Assembly (NCBI GenBank): GCA_000277545.1
Contig: AKXM01000016.1
Span: 1-64,000, forward strand
DNA from: Enterobacter sp. Ag1
GTDB taxonomy: Bacteria > Pseudomonadota > Gammaproteobacteria > Enterobacterales > Enterobacteriaceae
DNA length: 64,000 nt
Direction: 5' to 3'
Under the pieces are notes generated by a model. It ran no database searches. It worked only from the letters and a program-made list of their open reading frames with translations, and was not told where the DNA came from. The position numbers and the translations under genes were made by a program. Below, piece by piece: positions 30,812 through 40,830 of this stretch (positions are counted from its first letter, which is position 1; every line of letters begins with the position of its first letter).

Positions 30812-30828
30812 TGTTTACCAACCATTAA
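30812..30828 (+). promoter_or_regulatory. Possible PhoP box upstream of rstA
   Basis: TGTTTA-CCAAC-CATTAA has the two-hexamer, 5-base-spacer layout of PhoP boxes; the first half is perfect and the second degenerate. rstA is a known PhoP target in E. coli and Salmonella. The distance to the rstA start (about 58 bases) is plausible. Confidence 0.35.
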
Positions 30829-30885
30829 TGGTGTAATCTATTGCATCATTGTATGTTCAAATTTTAAAAGCCGACGCGGCGGATT

Positions 30886-31614
30886 ATGAGCAAAATAGTT
30901 TACGTGGAAGACGACCCGGAAGTTGGCGGCCTGATAGCCGCCTATCTCGGGAAACATGACATTGACGTTATCGTTGAAACCCGCGGTGACCGCGCCGAAG
31001 CGGTTATCCAGCAACAGCAGCCGGATTTGGTTTTGCTGGATATTATGCTGCCAGGGAAAGACGGGATGACGCTATGCCGCGACCTTCGCCCACAGTGGGA
31101 CGGCCCGATTGTTCTGCTGACATCATTAGACAGTGACATGAACCATATTCTGTCGCTGGAAATGGGGGCAAATGACTACATTTTAAAAACAACGCCGCCT
31201 GCGGTGCTGTTGGCGCGTTTACGGTTACACCTCCGTCAACGTGTTTCAGCCCAACAAACGGCAGACACAACGGCCAGCAACCTCAAACCGCATAAAGCTA
31301 TACGTTTTGGCACGCTGTGTATTGACCCGCTGAACCGCCAGGTCACGCTTGGGGATGAAAACGTCGTGTTGTCGACTGCGGATTTCGATCTGCTGTGGGA
31401 ACTTGCCACGCACGCCGGTCAGATAATGGATCGTGATGCCTTATTAAAAAATCTGCGTGGTGTGACCTATGACGGCATGGATCGCAGCGTGGATGTGGCC
31501 ATCTCCCGCCTGCGTAAAAAGCTGCTGGATAATGCGACTGAGCCCTTCCGTATCAAAACCGTGCGCAACAAAGGCTATTTATTTGCTCCTCACGCCTGGG
31601 AAAGCGAAGCTTAA
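30886..31614 (+). CDS. rstA: Response regulator RstA
   Basis: This 242-residue OmpR/PhoB-type response regulator has a receiver domain (about 1-115: acidic pocket 'YVEDDPE', phospho-acceptor Asp52 in 'LLDIMLPGKDG', Lys in 'YILKTTPP') and a C-terminal winged helix (about 145-235, 'RSVDVAISRLRKKLLDN'). It pairs with RstB, 28 bases downstream. In E. coli and Salmonella RstAB is activated by PhoP and affects acid response, biofilm genes and RpoS levels. Confidence 0.95.
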   Translation: MSKIVYVEDDPEVGGLIAAYLGKHDIDVIVETRGDRAEAVIQQQQPDLVLLDIMLPGKDGMTLCRDLRPQWDGPIVLLTSLDSDMNHILSLEMGANDYILKTTPPAVLLARLRLHLRQRVSAQQTADTTASNLKPHKAIRFGTLCIDPLNRQVTLGDENVVLSTADFDLLWELATHAGQIMDRDALLKNLRGVTYDGMDRSVDVAISRLRKKLLDNATEPFRIKTVRNKGYLFAPHAWESEA

Positions 31615-31642
31615 TGAAATACGGATTTGACGGTAACGCTCA

Positions 31643-32938
31643 ATGAAAAAGCTGTTTGTACAGTTTTATCTTTTGTTGTTTGTCTGCTTCCTGGTGATGA
31701 CCATGCTGGTCGGGCTGGTGTATAAGTTCACCGCCGAGCGGGCGGGACGACAGTCGCTCGATGACTTAATGAAAAGTTCGCTGTACCTGATGCGCAGCGA
31801 GCTACGTGAAATTCCGCCGCGGGACTGGAATAAAACGATCAACGATCTCGACCTGAACCTCTCCTTCAAGCTCAATATTGAGCCGATGAGCAAGTTCAAA
31901 CTCGATGACGTTGCCGCTCGCCACCTGCGAGAAGGCGAGATTGTGGCGCTGGACGAAGAATATACATTCATCCAGCGCATTCCACGCAGCCACTACGTTC
32001 TGGCCGTCGGCCCAATTCCGTATCTCTTTTATCTGCATCAGATGCGGCTGCTGGATATTGGCCTGATCGCATTTATCGCCATTTCGCTCGCCTTCCCGGT
32101 GTTCATCTGGATGCGCCCGCACTGGCAGGACATGCTCAAACTCGAAAGCGCCGCCCAGCGATTTGGTAAAGGGCATCTGGATGAGCACATCCATTTTGAT
32201 AATGCCTCAAGCTTTGAACGGTTGGGCATCGCCTTTAACCAAATGGCCGATAACATCAACGCCCTGATTGCCAGCAAGAAGCAGCTGATTGACGGCATTG
32301 CCCACGAGCTGCGTACCCCGCTCGTTCGCCTGCGTTACCGTCTTGAAATGAGCGACAACCTCAGCGAAGAGGAATCTCTGGCGCTCAATCGGGATATTGG
32401 CCAGCTAGAAGCGCTGATTGACGAGCTGCTGACCTACGCACGCCTCGACCGCCCGCAGACCGAGCTTCATCTGGCGCACGTCAAATTTGCCAGTTGGATG
32501 GAAACGCATATTGCCGACGTACAGCTCATTCACCGTCAGCGCCGGATTAGCCTGGAGACAGATACCCTCACCGCCATTGACTATGGCGCGCTGGATCTGC
32601 GCCTCATGGAACGCGTCACGGACAACCTGATCAATAACGCCCTGCGCTACAGTGAGCAACAGCTGCGCGTCAGCCTGTGGCGTGAAGATGATATCGCCCA
32701 TTTGCAGGTAGAAGATGACGGCCCGGGCATTCCTGAGGAAGAGCGCGCCCGCGTATTCGAGCCTTTTGTTCGCCTCGACCCCAGCCGGGACAGGGCAACC
32801 GGCGGCTGCGGGCTTGGCCTGGCGATAGTCCATTCTATTGCCGTGGCGATGGGTGGACACGTCACCATTGAAAGCAGCTCTTTGGGCGGTGCCAGCTTCC
32901 GCTTTTCATGGCCGGTCAATACCACGTACCTTTCCTGA
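31643..32938 (+). CDS. rstB: Sensor histidine kinase RstB
   Basis: This 431-residue inner-membrane kinase has TM1 at about 4-27, a periplasmic sensor of about 105 residues, TM2 at about 133-155, a HAMP linker, the H-box 'GIAHELRTPLVRLRYRLEMS' with the phosphorylated His221, an N-box 'NLINNALRYS' and G-boxes 'VEDDGPGIPEEERARVFEPF' and 'GGCGLGLAIV'. All catalytic boxes are intact. It phosphorylates RstA, encoded just upstream. Confidence 0.95.
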   Translation: MKKLFVQFYLLLFVCFLVMTMLVGLVYKFTAERAGRQSLDDLMKSSLYLMRSELREIPPRDWNKTINDLDLNLSFKLNIEPMSKFKLDDVAARHLREGEIVALDEEYTFIQRIPRSHYVLAVGPIPYLFYLHQMRLLDIGLIAFIAISLAFPVFIWMRPHWQDMLKLESAAQRFGKGHLDEHIHFDNASSFERLGIAFNQMADNINALIASKKQLIDGIAHELRTPLVRLRYRLEMSDNLSEEESLALNRDIGQLEALIDELLTYARLDRPQTELHLAHVKFASWMETHIADVQLIHRQRRISLETDTLTAIDYGALDLRLMERVTDNLINNALRYSEQQLRVSLWREDDIAHLQVEDDGPGIPEEERARVFEPFVRLDPSRDRATGGCGLGLAIVHSIAVAMGGHVTIESSSLGGASFRFSWPVNTTYLS

Positions 32939-33035
32939 ATCCTGAATTCACCAGCCCGGTAACCCCTATCGGGCGATTTTTCCCTGTTAAGCGCCACGTT
33001 CACAGTTGCTGATGCGGTCTCCCGTTGCTACAGTT

Positions 33036-33058
33036 CATAAGTATGTTGTAACTAATGT
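33036..33058 (+). other. Ter site (TerB-like replication fork barrier)
   Basis: The 23-base sequence, with core AGTATGTTGTAACTAA (33040-33055), differs from E. coli TerB at only two outer positions. As in E. coli it lies in the tus promoter just upstream of the start, so Tus bound here blocks forks and represses its own gene. With the invariant G at position 6 on the left side, the non-permissive face points to lower coordinates, so forks coming from the left are stopped. Confidence 0.93.
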
Positions 33059-33066
33059 GAATCGCC

Positions 33067-33996
33067 ATGCCACGCTACGATCTTATTGAACGTTTAACGT
33101 CCACCTGCCGGGAGCTGGAGCAGCACCTGGCTGTGCTCAGGGCACAGCTCGGTCAGCTTCGACTGCTCAGCGGGCGGGTCTTTACGCTGCCGGAGATAGA
33201 AAAAAGCAAAGAGCACGATCCGCTCTCTAAGATTGAAGTCACCCAGCGCGTCGGGCTGGAGGCGCATCACGCCGCCGTCGCCCACTTTACGCGGCTGTTT
33301 ATCCAGCAGCAGTCGGAAAAAATCAGCACCAAGGCCGCCGTGCGCCTACCCGGCGCGCTCTGTTATTCGGTCAGCGAAGAGCAATACCAGCAAACTTCGG
33401 GGCTCCTGGAAAACATCAATCAGTTGAAACACGCTCTGGAGCAGATTATCAGCGTCGAGTCGACGCTTCCCTCCGCCCAGCGTTTTGAATGGGTTCACCG
33501 CCATATTCCCGGCCTGCTTACCCTGAACGCATACCGCGCCATTACCCTGCTTGAAACGCCGGACACCGTGCGTTTTGGCTGGGCGAATAAACAGATTGTC
33601 AAAAACCTTAGCCGCCAGCAGGTGCTGGAGATGCTGGAAAAAAGCCTGAATGCCGGTCGAGCCGTGCCGCCGTGGACGAAGGAACAGTGGGCCGAGCGCG
33701 TGAGGCAGGAAATGGATGAAGTGCAAAGGCTGCCGGAAAACGCACGGCTGAAAATCAAGCGCCCGGTGAAGGTTCAGCCCGTGGCCCGCGTGTGGTATCA
33801 GGCGCAGCAGAAACAGGTGCAGTATGCCTGCCCTTCTCCGCTGATTGTGTTGTGTAAGCAGGAAAGTGGTGAAACCTCGCCCGATTTAGGCGAACTGCTG
33901 AATTACGATGCCGAAAACATTCAGCACCGCTATAAGCCTCAAGCGCAGCCGCTGAGACTGATTATCCCGCGGCTGCATCTGTACTGCGAAACGTAA
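33067..33996 (+). CDS. tus: DNA replication terminus site-binding protein Tus
   Basis: This 309-residue monomeric protein binds Ter sites and halts replication forks in one direction by blocking the replicative helicase. It equals E. coli Tus in length and shares its DNA-contact segments, notably '[20 protein letters not shown]', '[14 protein letters not shown]', '[18 protein letters not shown]' and the ending '[20 protein letters not shown]'. The N-terminal 60 residues have diverged most. It follows rstB and its own Ter site, as in K-12. Confidence 0.96.
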   Translation: MPRYDLIERLTSTCRELEQHLAVLRAQLGQLRLLSGRVFTLPEIEKSKEHDPLSKIEVTQRVGLEAHHAAVAHFTRLFIQQQSEKISTKAAVRLPGALCYSVSEEQYQQTSGLLENINQLKHALEQIISVESTLPSAQRFEWVHRHIPGLLTLNAYRAITLLETPDTVRFGWANKQIVKNLSRQQVLEMLEKSLNAGRAVPPWTKEQWAERVRQEMDEVQRLPENARLKIKRPVKVQPVARVWYQAQQKQVQYACPSPLIVLCKQESGETSPDLGELLNYDAENIQHRYKPQAQPLRLIIPRLHLYCET

Positions 33997-33999
33997 AAC

Positions 34000-35397
34000 T
34001 TACGACTTCATGCTGCCGACCATATCCTCAGGGCGAACCCAGGCGTCAAACTCATCCTCGGTCAGATAACCGAGCTTCAGTGCCGATGCTTTAAGGGTCA
34101 GCCCTTCTTTATGGGCCTTTTTGGCAATTTCTGCCGCCTTGTCATAGCCAATATGGGTATTGAGCGCGGTCACAAGCATCAGCGACTCGTTCAGCAACTG
34201 GCTGATGCGATCGCGATTAGGCTCAATGCCCACTGCGCAGTGCTCGTTGAAGCTTTCCATGCCGTCGGCCAGCAGGCGAACGGACTGCAGGAAGTTATGG
34301 ATGACCATCGGGCGATAAACGTTCAGCTCGAAGTTACCGGACGCACCGCCGATATTCACCGCCACGTCGTTCCCCAGCACCTGGCAACACAGCATGGTGA
34401 CGGCCTCGCACTGGGTCGGGTTCACTTTGCCCGGCATGATGGAGCTGCCCGGTTCGTTCTCAGGAATCGACAGCTCGCCAATGCCGCAGCGCGGGCCGGA
34501 AGCCAGCCAGCGAACGTCGTTGGCAATTTTCATCATCGACGAGGCCAACCCTTTCAGCGCGCCATGCGCATGAACCAGGGCATCGCAGGTGGCCAGTGCT
34601 TCAAACTTGTTTGGCGCCGTGACGAAAGGCTGCTTCGTGAAGTCAGCCAACTCTTTTGCCACGCGCACCGCATATTCAGGGTGGGTATTCAGCCCGGTGC
34701 CCACCGCCGTACCGCCCAGCGCCAGCTCCGCCAGATGCGGCAGGCTATGGTCGATGTGCTTCAGGTTATGCTCAAGCATCGCCACCCAGCCGGAGATCTC
34801 CTGCCCCAACGTCAGCGGCGTGGCGTCCTGCAGGTGGGTACGGCCGATTTTGACGATATCCTTAAACGCATCGGCTTTTTTGGCCAGCGTTTGCCTGAGC
34901 ACGTTTAGCTGCGGCAGCAGGTGCTCGCGAACCGCGATAATGGCCGCCACGTGCATGGCGGTCGGGAAAACGTCGTTCGAACTCTGACTTTTGTTCACGT
35001 CGTCGTTCGGGTGCACCAGTCGCTCCATCCCACGTACGCCACCCAGAATTTCACTGGCGCGGTTCGCCAGCACTTCATTCATGTTCATGTTGCTTTGGGT
35101 GCCGGAGCCGGTCTGCCAGATAGCCAGCGGGAACTCACCGGGGTGCTTTCCTGCCAGCACTTCATCTGCGGCCGCGATAATGGCCGTACCGCGCTCTGCA
35201 GGCAGCAGGCCGAGGTCAACGTTGACCTTCGCCGCCGCGCGCTTGGTAAGCGCCAGTGCTCGAATCAGCTCGGTCGGCATTTTCTCGGTAGAAATGCGGA
35301 AATGCTCAAGTGAACGCTGGGTCTGCGCTCCCCACAGCTTATCTGCCGGGACGTCGATCGGGCCCATTGAGTCTTTTTCACTGCGACTGGATGTCAT
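34000..35397 (-). CDS. fumC: Class II fumarate hydratase FumC
   Basis: This 465-residue cytoplasmic enzyme converts fumarate to L-malate in the TCA cycle without an iron-sulphur cluster, so it works under oxidative stress or iron shortage. The signature '[20 protein letters not shown]' carries the catalytic-loop serine, and '[14 protein letters not shown]' and '[19 protein letters not shown]' (His) are intact. I start at ATG 35397 ('[12 protein letters not shown]') with an AAAGGAG site; the longer in-frame extension is not conserved. It is convergent with tus (3-base gap) and downstream of fumA. Confidence 0.96.
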   Translation of the reverse strand: MTSSRSEKDSMGPIDVPADKLWGAQTQRSLEHFRISTEKMPTELIRALALTKRAAAKVNVDLGLLPAERGTAIIAAADEVLAGKHPGEFPLAIWQTGSGTQSNMNMNEVLANRASEILGGVRGMERLVHPNDDVNKSQSSNDVFPTAMHVAAIIAVREHLLPQLNVLRQTLAKKADAFKDIVKIGRTHLQDATPLTLGQEISGWVAMLEHNLKHIDHSLPHLAELALGGTAVGTGLNTHPEYAVRVAKELADFTKQPFVTAPNKFEALATCDALVHAHGALKGLASSMMKIANDVRWLASGPRCGIGELSIPENEPGSSIMPGKVNPTQCEAVTMLCCQVLGNDVAVNIGGASGNFELNVYRPMVIHNFLQSVRLLADGMESFNEHCAVGIEPNRDRISQLLNESLMLVTALNTHIGYDKAAEIAKKAHKEGLTLKASALKLGYLTEDEFDAWVRPEDMVGSMKS

Positions 35398-35415
35398 GCC
35401 TTTCTCCTTTGCGAT

Positions 35416-35446
35416 AAAAAAAGCCGCCACTATAGGCGGCGGCTTG
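35416..35446 (-). terminator. Terminator between fumA and fumC
   Basis: On the minus strand a hairpin AAGCCGCCGCC-TATA-GTGGCGGCTT followed by a T run lies just after the fumA stop. It separates fumA and fumC transcription, as in K-12. Confidence 0.88.
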
Positions 35447-35450
35447 AGTA

Positions 35451-37097
35451 TTACTTAACGCATCGAGAGCACTGTGAGGCCTGAATTTTCTGGAAGAAGT
35501 CGTTGCCTTTGTCATCCACCAGGATGAACGCCGGGAAGTCTTCCACTTCGATTTTCCAGATAGCTTCCATACCCAGTTCCGGGTACTCCACACACTCCAG
35601 GCTCTTGATGCTATTTTGCGCCAGCACCGCCGCCGGGCCACCGATGCTGCCGAGGTAGAATCCGCCGTGTTTGTGACAGGCGTCGGTCACCTGCTGGCTG
35701 CGGTTGCCTTTGGCCAGCATGATCATGCTGCCGCCGTTGGCCTGCAGCTGATCCACGTAGGAGTCCATACGGCCCGCAGTTGTCGGCCCTAAGGAGCCGG
35801 ATGCGTAGCCGTCCGGCGTTTTGGCCGGGCCTGCGTAATAAATCGGGTGATCTTTCACGTACTGCGGCAGATCTTCCCCGTTATCGAGACGTTCTTTCAG
35901 TTTAGCGTGAGCGATGTCACGCGCCACAATAATGGTGCCGGTTAACGACAGACGGGTGGACACCGGGAAGTCGGACAGCTGGGCGAGGATCTCTTTCATC
36001 GGACGGTTCAGGTTGACCTTAACGGCTTCCCCCTCGCCCGCCTGACGCAGCTCTTCCGGGATGTACTTGCCCGGATTGTGCTCCAGCTTCTCAAGCCAGA
36101 TGCCGTCTTTGTTAATTTTGGCTTTTATATTGCGGTCGGCTGAGCAGGACACGCCCATGCCAACCGGGCAGGATGCGCCGTGGCGAGGCAGACGAACAAC
36201 GCGGATATCGTGGGCAAAGTATTTGCCGCCGAACTGCGCGCCCAGGCCAAGATTCTGCGCTTCTTTCAGCAACTCTTCTTCCAGCTGCACGTCGCGGAAT
36301 GCCTGGCCGTATTCGTTGCCTTCGGTTGGCAGGCCGTCGTAGTACTTGGTTGACGCCAGCTTCACGGTTTTCAGCGTCGCTTCGGCAGAGGTTCCGCCGA
36401 TAACAAACGCCACGTGATACGGCGGGCAGGCCGCGGTGCCCAGGGTGCGCATTTTCTCCACCAGGTAATCTTTCAGCTTCGCCGGGGTGATCAGCGCTTT
36501 GGTTTCCTGATAGAGATAGGTTTTGTTAGCCGAACCGCCGCCTTTGGCGATGCACAGGAATTTGTACTCGTCGCCGTCCACGCTGTAGAGATCGATCTGC
36601 GCTGGCAGGTTGGTGCCGGTGTTCACCTCTTTGTACATATCCAGCGCGGCGTTCTGAGAGTAGCGCAGGTTATCTTCAATAAAGGTGTTGTAGACGCCGC
36701 GAGACAGCGCTTCTTCGTCGCCACCGCCGGTCCAGACGCGCTGGCCTTTTTTACCCATGATGATAGCGGTGCCTGTGTCCTGGCAGGTCGGCAGAATGCC
36801 CTTGGCGGCAATGTCTGAGTTACGCAGGAACTGCAGCGCGACGTACTTATCGTTCTCGCTGGCTTCCGGGTCGCTCAGAATGTCCGCTACCTGCTGCTGA
36901 TGCGCCGGGCGCAGCATAAACGAAGCGTCGTGGAAGGCATGCTGAGCCAGCAGCGTCAGGGCCTGAGGATCAACCTTGAGGATTTGCTGGCCGTCAAACT
37001 CGGCGACGGAAACATAGTCGGAGCTCAGGAGGTAATATTCGGTCGGGTCTTTCTGGAGCGGAAAAGGCTCCTGGTAATGGAAGGGTTTATTCGACAT
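35451..37097 (-). CDS. fumA: Class I fumarate hydratase FumA
   Basis: This 548-residue oxygen-sensitive fumarase uses a [4Fe-4S] cluster and is the main aerobic or microaerobic fumarase. Cluster cysteines are visible in '[13 protein letters not shown]' (about Cys105), '[20 protein letters not shown]' (about Cys224) and '[17 protein letters not shown]' (about Cys318). Sequence and length follow K-12 FumA closely, including the ending 'CSRCVK'. It is upstream of fumC and divergent from manA. Confidence 0.96.
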   Translation of the reverse strand: MSNKPFHYQEPFPLQKDPTEYYLLSSDYVSVAEFDGQQILKVDPQALTLLAQHAFHDASFMLRPAHQQQVADILSDPEASENDKYVALQFLRNSDIAAKGILPTCQDTGTAIIMGKKGQRVWTGGGDEEALSRGVYNTFIEDNLRYSQNAALDMYKEVNTGTNLPAQIDLYSVDGDEYKFLCIAKGGGSANKTYLYQETKALITPAKLKDYLVEKMRTLGTAACPPYHVAFVIGGTSAEATLKTVKLASTKYYDGLPTEGNEYGQAFRDVQLEEELLKEAQNLGLGAQFGGKYFAHDIRVVRLPRHGASCPVGMGVSCSADRNIKAKINKDGIWLEKLEHNPGKYIPEELRQAGEGEAVKVNLNRPMKEILAQLSDFPVSTRLSLTGTIIVARDIAHAKLKERLDNGEDLPQYVKDHPIYYAGPAKTPDGYASGSLGPTTAGRMDSYVDQLQANGGSMIMLAKGNRSQQVTDACHKHGGFYLGSIGGPAAVLAQNSIKSLECVEYPELGMEAIWKIEVEDFPAFILVDDKGNDFFQKIQASQCSRCVK

Positions 37098-37303
37098 ATT
37101 TCTCTCACTTGCGACAACAGTAACGTTAATTTTTATATTTCAGCGCAGGATCTTACGCTGCGTTCCAAAAACAAGTCATAACATGCTACACAATTTTTTA
37201 ACAGAAACTGAGACTAATACGACTTTTTGTTGCCCTGGTTACTTCCCCGCGGATAATTGGTTTAATAACTGAAACTTCGATTCAATGATGACAGGGACCT
37301 GAG

Positions 37304-38479
37304 ATGCAAAAATTGATCAATGCGGTACAAAATTATGCCTGGGGAAGTGAAACGGCGCTAACGGAACTGTACGGCATCGCCAACCCGCAGCATAAGCCCA
37401 TGGCCGAACTGTGGATGGGCGCTCACCCAAAGAGTAGTTCAAAAGTGCTCGATGCCAACGGGCAACCGCACGCATTGCGCGATGTGATTGACGCCGATAA
37501 GCAAGCGCTGTTGGGGAAAGCCGTTGCCGAGCGTTTTGGCGAGCTGCCTTTCCTGTTCAAAGTCCTTTGCGCCGCCCAGCCTCTCTCCATTCAGGTTCAT
37601 CCGAACAAAAAAGCCTCTGAAATCGGCTTTGCGAAAGAAAATGCAGCGGGTATTCAGCTTGATGCCGCAGAGCGTAACTACAAAGATCCTAACCACAAAC
37701 CTGAACTGGTTTTTGCCCTGACGCCGTTCCTCGCGATGAACGCTTTCCGCGAATTCTCCGACATTGTGTCGCTGCTGCAGCCGGTTTCTGGCGCACATCC
37801 GCTGATTGCGCATTTCCTCCAGCAGCCTGGGGCCGAAACCCTGGCGCAGCTGTTTGCCGGTCTGCTAAATATGCAGGGCGAAGAAAAAGCCCTGGCCCTT
37901 GGCGTACTAAAAGCTGCCTTGAATAATCAGCAGGGCGAGCCGTGGGAAACCATTCGCCTGATTTCCGAGTTCTACCCGGACGACAGCGGCCTCTTCTCCC
38001 CGCTGCTGCTGAACGTGGTTAAGCTTGAGCCGGGCGAAGCGATGTTCCTGTTCGCCGAAACCCCACACGCCTATCTGAACGGCGTCGCGCTGGAAGTGAT
38101 GGCTAACTCTGACAACGTGCTGCGTGCCGGGCTGACGCCGAAGTACATCGACATCCCTGAACTGGTGGCCAACGTCAAATTTGAGCCAAAACCGGCCAAT
38201 CAACTGCTGACCGAGCCGCAGAAAAACGGCAGCGAACTGGACTTCCCTATTCCAGTGGATGACTTTGCCTTCTCCCTGCACGACCTGAGCACGCAGGAAG
38301 CCGCGCTGGCACAACAAAGCGCTGCCATTGTGTTCTGCGTTGAAGGTGAAGCCGTGCTAACCAAAGACGCCCAGCGCCTGGTGCTGAAGCCGGGCGAGTC
38401 AGCCTTTATTAGCGCCGCAGAATCCCCGATTGCCGTCAGCGGCGTTGGCCGGGTAGCACGAGTGTTTAATAAACTTTAA
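37304..38479 (+). CDS. manA: Mannose-6-phosphate isomerase
   Basis: This 391-residue type I phosphomannose isomerase interconverts fructose-6-phosphate and mannose-6-phosphate, for mannose use and GDP-mannose synthesis. The zinc-site motifs 'PLSIQVHPNKK' (Gln and His), 'DPNHKPELVFAL' (Glu) and 'ETPHAYLNGVALEVMANSDN' (His and active-site region) are intact. A terminator hairpin at 38528-38554 follows. The gene is divergent from fumA with a 206-base gap. Confidence 0.96.
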   Translation: MQKLINAVQNYAWGSETALTELYGIANPQHKPMAELWMGAHPKSSSKVLDANGQPHALRDVIDADKQALLGKAVAERFGELPFLFKVLCAAQPLSIQVHPNKKASEIGFAKENAAGIQLDAAERNYKDPNHKPELVFALTPFLAMNAFREFSDIVSLLQPVSGAHPLIAHFLQQPGAETLAQLFAGLLNMQGEEKALALGVLKAALNNQQGEPWETIRLISEFYPDDSGLFSPLLLNVVKLEPGEAMFLFAETPHAYLNGVALEVMANSDNVLRAGLTPKYIDIPELVANVKFEPKPANQLLTEPQKNGSELDFPIPVDDFAFSLHDLSTQEAALAQQSAAIVFCVEGEAVLTKDAQRLVLKPGESAFISAAESPIAVSGVGRVARVFNKL

Positions 38480-38527
38480 CTTACTGATCTTTTTAGCGCG
38501 TATTGCTAAGCTAGTAAGCATGTTGAC

Positions 38528-38554
38528 GAAAACGCCTGATAACAGGCGTTTTTC
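38528..38554 (+). terminator. Terminator of manA
   Basis: The hairpin AAAACGCCTG-ATAA-CAGGCGTTTTT with a T-rich tail lies about 50 bases after the manA stop. Confidence 0.88.
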
Positions 38555-38610
38555 TTTCGCCCGGTGGGGGACGGCTGCCGGCTTCTATACATGACATGGA
38601 TAATGACACG

Positions 38611-40194
38611 ATGAAAAAATCTCTGGTTGCGGTTGGGGTAATTGTTGCGCTAGGCGTGGTATGGACCGGTGGGGCCTGGTTTACGGGTAAACAGCTCGAA
38701 GGCCGTATGGCCGAAATGATTGATAACGCCAATGCTGAAATCAAAAATTCAGCACCGGAATCAGGGCTGGTCCTCAGCTATCAGGACTACAAGCGTGGGC
38801 TTTTCCACAGTTCGGTACAGCTGGTGGTTAAACAGGCTGCCGGGACGAAAAACGCCCTGCTCACGCCAGACCAAAGCGTGTTATTCAACGAAACCATCGA
38901 CCATGGTCCTTTCCCGTTCGCACAGCTGAAGAAATTCAACCTGATCCCGAGCATGGCGTCGATCCACACCGAACTGGTGAATAACGACACCACCAAACAC
39001 CTCTTCACGCTGACCAAAGATAAGCCGCTTATCGGCGTGGAAACCCGCGTGGGCTACAGCGGGGCAACGTCTTCGGATATCGCCCTGGCGGCCATTGATG
39101 CCACCGAGGGTGAAGACAAGTTCAGCTTCAGCGGCGGCAAATTTACCGCCGACGTTGATGGCGCGGGCAATGAAATCGCCCTGTCCGGCTCGGCCGACAG
39201 CGGCCTTGTCAACACCGTCAACGAATACGGCCAGCGCGTGCAGCTCTCTTTCAACGGGATCAAAACCGACGGCGACAGCAAACGCAGCCTGTTTGACCAG
39301 CGCGTAGGCTCTCAGAAAGCGACCATCGATAAGCTGTCTATGGTTGTGGATGGCAAAGAGATTGCCGTCGTGGAAGGCTTTAACCTGAACGCAAAATCTG
39401 ACGTGCAGGACGACAAAAAACACTTCACCGGCCAGTTCGACTACAGCCTTAATGCGCTGAAAGTCCAGAACCAGAACATGGGCAGCGGCAAGCTGACGCT
39501 CAAGCTCGGCAATATTGATGCCGCCGCGCTGCGCGAGTTTACCCAGAAATATAACGCGGGCGTACAGCAGCTGATGGCCGATCCAGCGCTGCAGCAAAAC
39601 CCTGAGCTCTATCAGCAAAAATCCGTGGAGCTGATTAGCGCTAGCCTGCCACTGCTGCTGAAGGGCAACCCAATCATTACCGTCGCCCCGCTGAGCTGGA
39701 AGAACGCGAAAGGCGAATCGACCTTTAACCTGTCCTTGTTTATGAAGGATCCGCAGGGCGAAACCGGCCCGGCCAATTCGGCGGAAGAACAGCTGGATCG
39801 CTACGTGAAATCTCTCGACGCGAAGTTGGTTATCCCTATGCCAATGGCTACGGGGCTGATGTCCCAGGTGGCGCAGCTGGAAGGCTATAGTCCGGAAGAG
39901 TCAGACAAACTCGCCAGCCAGCAGATCAAGGGCCTCGCTGCCATGGGCCAGATGTTCCGCGTCACCAAAGTTGACGGCGATAACATCACCACCAGCCTGC
40001 AATACGGCAATGGCAAAGCCTCCCTGAACGGCGAGCAGATGTCGCTGGGCGAGCTGTTCAGCATGTTCGCCCTGCCGGCAGGCATGGGTGGCCCGGCGCT
40101 GCAGGATAACGACAGCGATGCCGTGCCGCAGCCGCAGGACGAAGCACCGGGGGATGATGCATCTCCGGACGCCGCCCCGGCACCTCAGCAGTAA
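38611..40194 (+). CDS. ydgA: YdgA, DUF945 family protein
   Basis: This 527-residue protein starts at ATG 38611 ('MKKSLVAVGVIVALGVVWTG'), as in K-12, with a single N-terminal TM helix or uncleaved signal (about 5-24) and a large extracytoplasmic DUF945 region. Blocks 'GPFPFAQLKKFNLIPSMASI' and 'SVKSLDAKLVIP'-like segments are conserved. The last 40 residues are Pro/Asp/Ala-rich and longer than in K-12. Function is not established; it is probably anchored in the inner membrane. manA-ydgA order is conserved. Confidence 0.92.
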   Translation: MKKSLVAVGVIVALGVVWTGGAWFTGKQLEGRMAEMIDNANAEIKNSAPESGLVLSYQDYKRGLFHSSVQLVVKQAAGTKNALLTPDQSVLFNETIDHGPFPFAQLKKFNLIPSMASIHTELVNNDTTKHLFTLTKDKPLIGVETRVGYSGATSSDIALAAIDATEGEDKFSFSGGKFTADVDGAGNEIALSGSADSGLVNTVNEYGQRVQLSFNGIKTDGDSKRSLFDQRVGSQKATIDKLSMVVDGKEIAVVEGFNLNAKSDVQDDKKHFTGQFDYSLNALKVQNQNMGSGKLTLKLGNIDAAALREFTQKYNAGVQQLMADPALQQNPELYQQKSVELISASLPLLLKGNPIITVAPLSWKNAKGESTFNLSLFMKDPQGETGPANSAEEQLDRYVKSLDAKLVIPMPMATGLMSQVAQLEGYSPEESDKLASQQIKGLAAMGQMFRVTKVDGDNITTSLQYGNGKASLNGEQMSLGELFSMFALPAGMGGPALQDNDSDAVPQPQDEAPGDDASPDAAPAPQQ

Positions 40195-40201
40195 GCCATA
40201 C

Positions 40202-40228
40202 AAAAACCCGCCAGATGGCGGGTTTTTT
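40202..40228. terminator. Bidirectional terminator between ydgA and the acetyltransferase gene
   Basis: The hairpin AAAACCCGCC-AGAT-GGCGGGTTTT is flanked by A and T runs and serves the convergent pair. Confidence 0.9.
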
Positions 40229-40814
40229 AGTTTCTGTCGGCCAGCAGCGCCGCAAGTGAATCCCGAATCTCCGGCCATTCATCGTCAATAATGCTAAATC
40301 TTACCGAATCACGCTTGCGGCCATCCGGCATGATTCGCTCGTGCCTGACTATCCCTTCCTGCTTCGCGCCTAATCTTAGAATAGCCCGGCGAGACTTTTC
40401 GTTAATCACATCCGTGGTGAACTGCACCCGAACACAATCCAGTGTCTCAAACGCATATTGCAGCATTAGAAATTTGGCTTCGGTATTGGCCCAGGTTCGC
40501 TGCCAGCGGGCGGCAAGCCACGTACTGCCGATTTCAAGCTTGCGGTTTTTCATATCTATTTTCCAAAACCGCGTGCAGCCAATCACGTGTCCAGACTCAA
40601 TATCCGTCGTCACGAACGGCAAAATAGTTCCTGCCTGCCGCCCATTGAGCGCATGCTGGATGTAGTCGTTTACCGTCTGCGCGGACGGCACAACGGTAAA
40701 CGGCAAATTCCACAGCTCACCGTCCGAGGCGGCCTCAACCAGCAACGGGGCATCGCTCAGCGCCAGGGGCCTGAGCTTGATACGCTGGCCGGTAAGTGTA
40801 GGAAAATCGCTCAT
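40227..40814 (-). CDS. GNAT-family N-acetyltransferase (RimJ/RimL type)
   Basis: This 195-residue protein has the Acetyltransf_3 layout of RimJ/RimL-like enzymes: 'GQRIKLRPLALSDAPLLVEA' at the N-terminus, 'LEIGSTWLAARWQRTWANTE' and 'VQFTTDVINEKSRRAILRLG' (acetyl-CoA-binding and helix region), ending in 'HERIMPDGRKRDSVRFSIID'. Such enzymes acetylate protein N-termini or small amines; the substrate here is unknown. It starts 16 bases downstream of malI on the same strand. In K-12 the uid genes occupy this interval instead. Confidence 0.85.
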   Translation of the reverse strand: MSDFPTLTGQRIKLRPLALSDAPLLVEAASDGELWNLPFTVVPSAQTVNDYIQHALNGRQAGTILPFVTTDIESGHVIGCTRFWKIDMKNRKLEIGSTWLAARWQRTWANTEAKFLMLQYAFETLDCVRVQFTTDVINEKSRRAILRLGAKQEGIVRHERIMPDGRKRDSVRFSIIDDEWPEIRDSLAALLADRN

Positions 40815-40830
40815 GTAATTCCTGAAAAAG

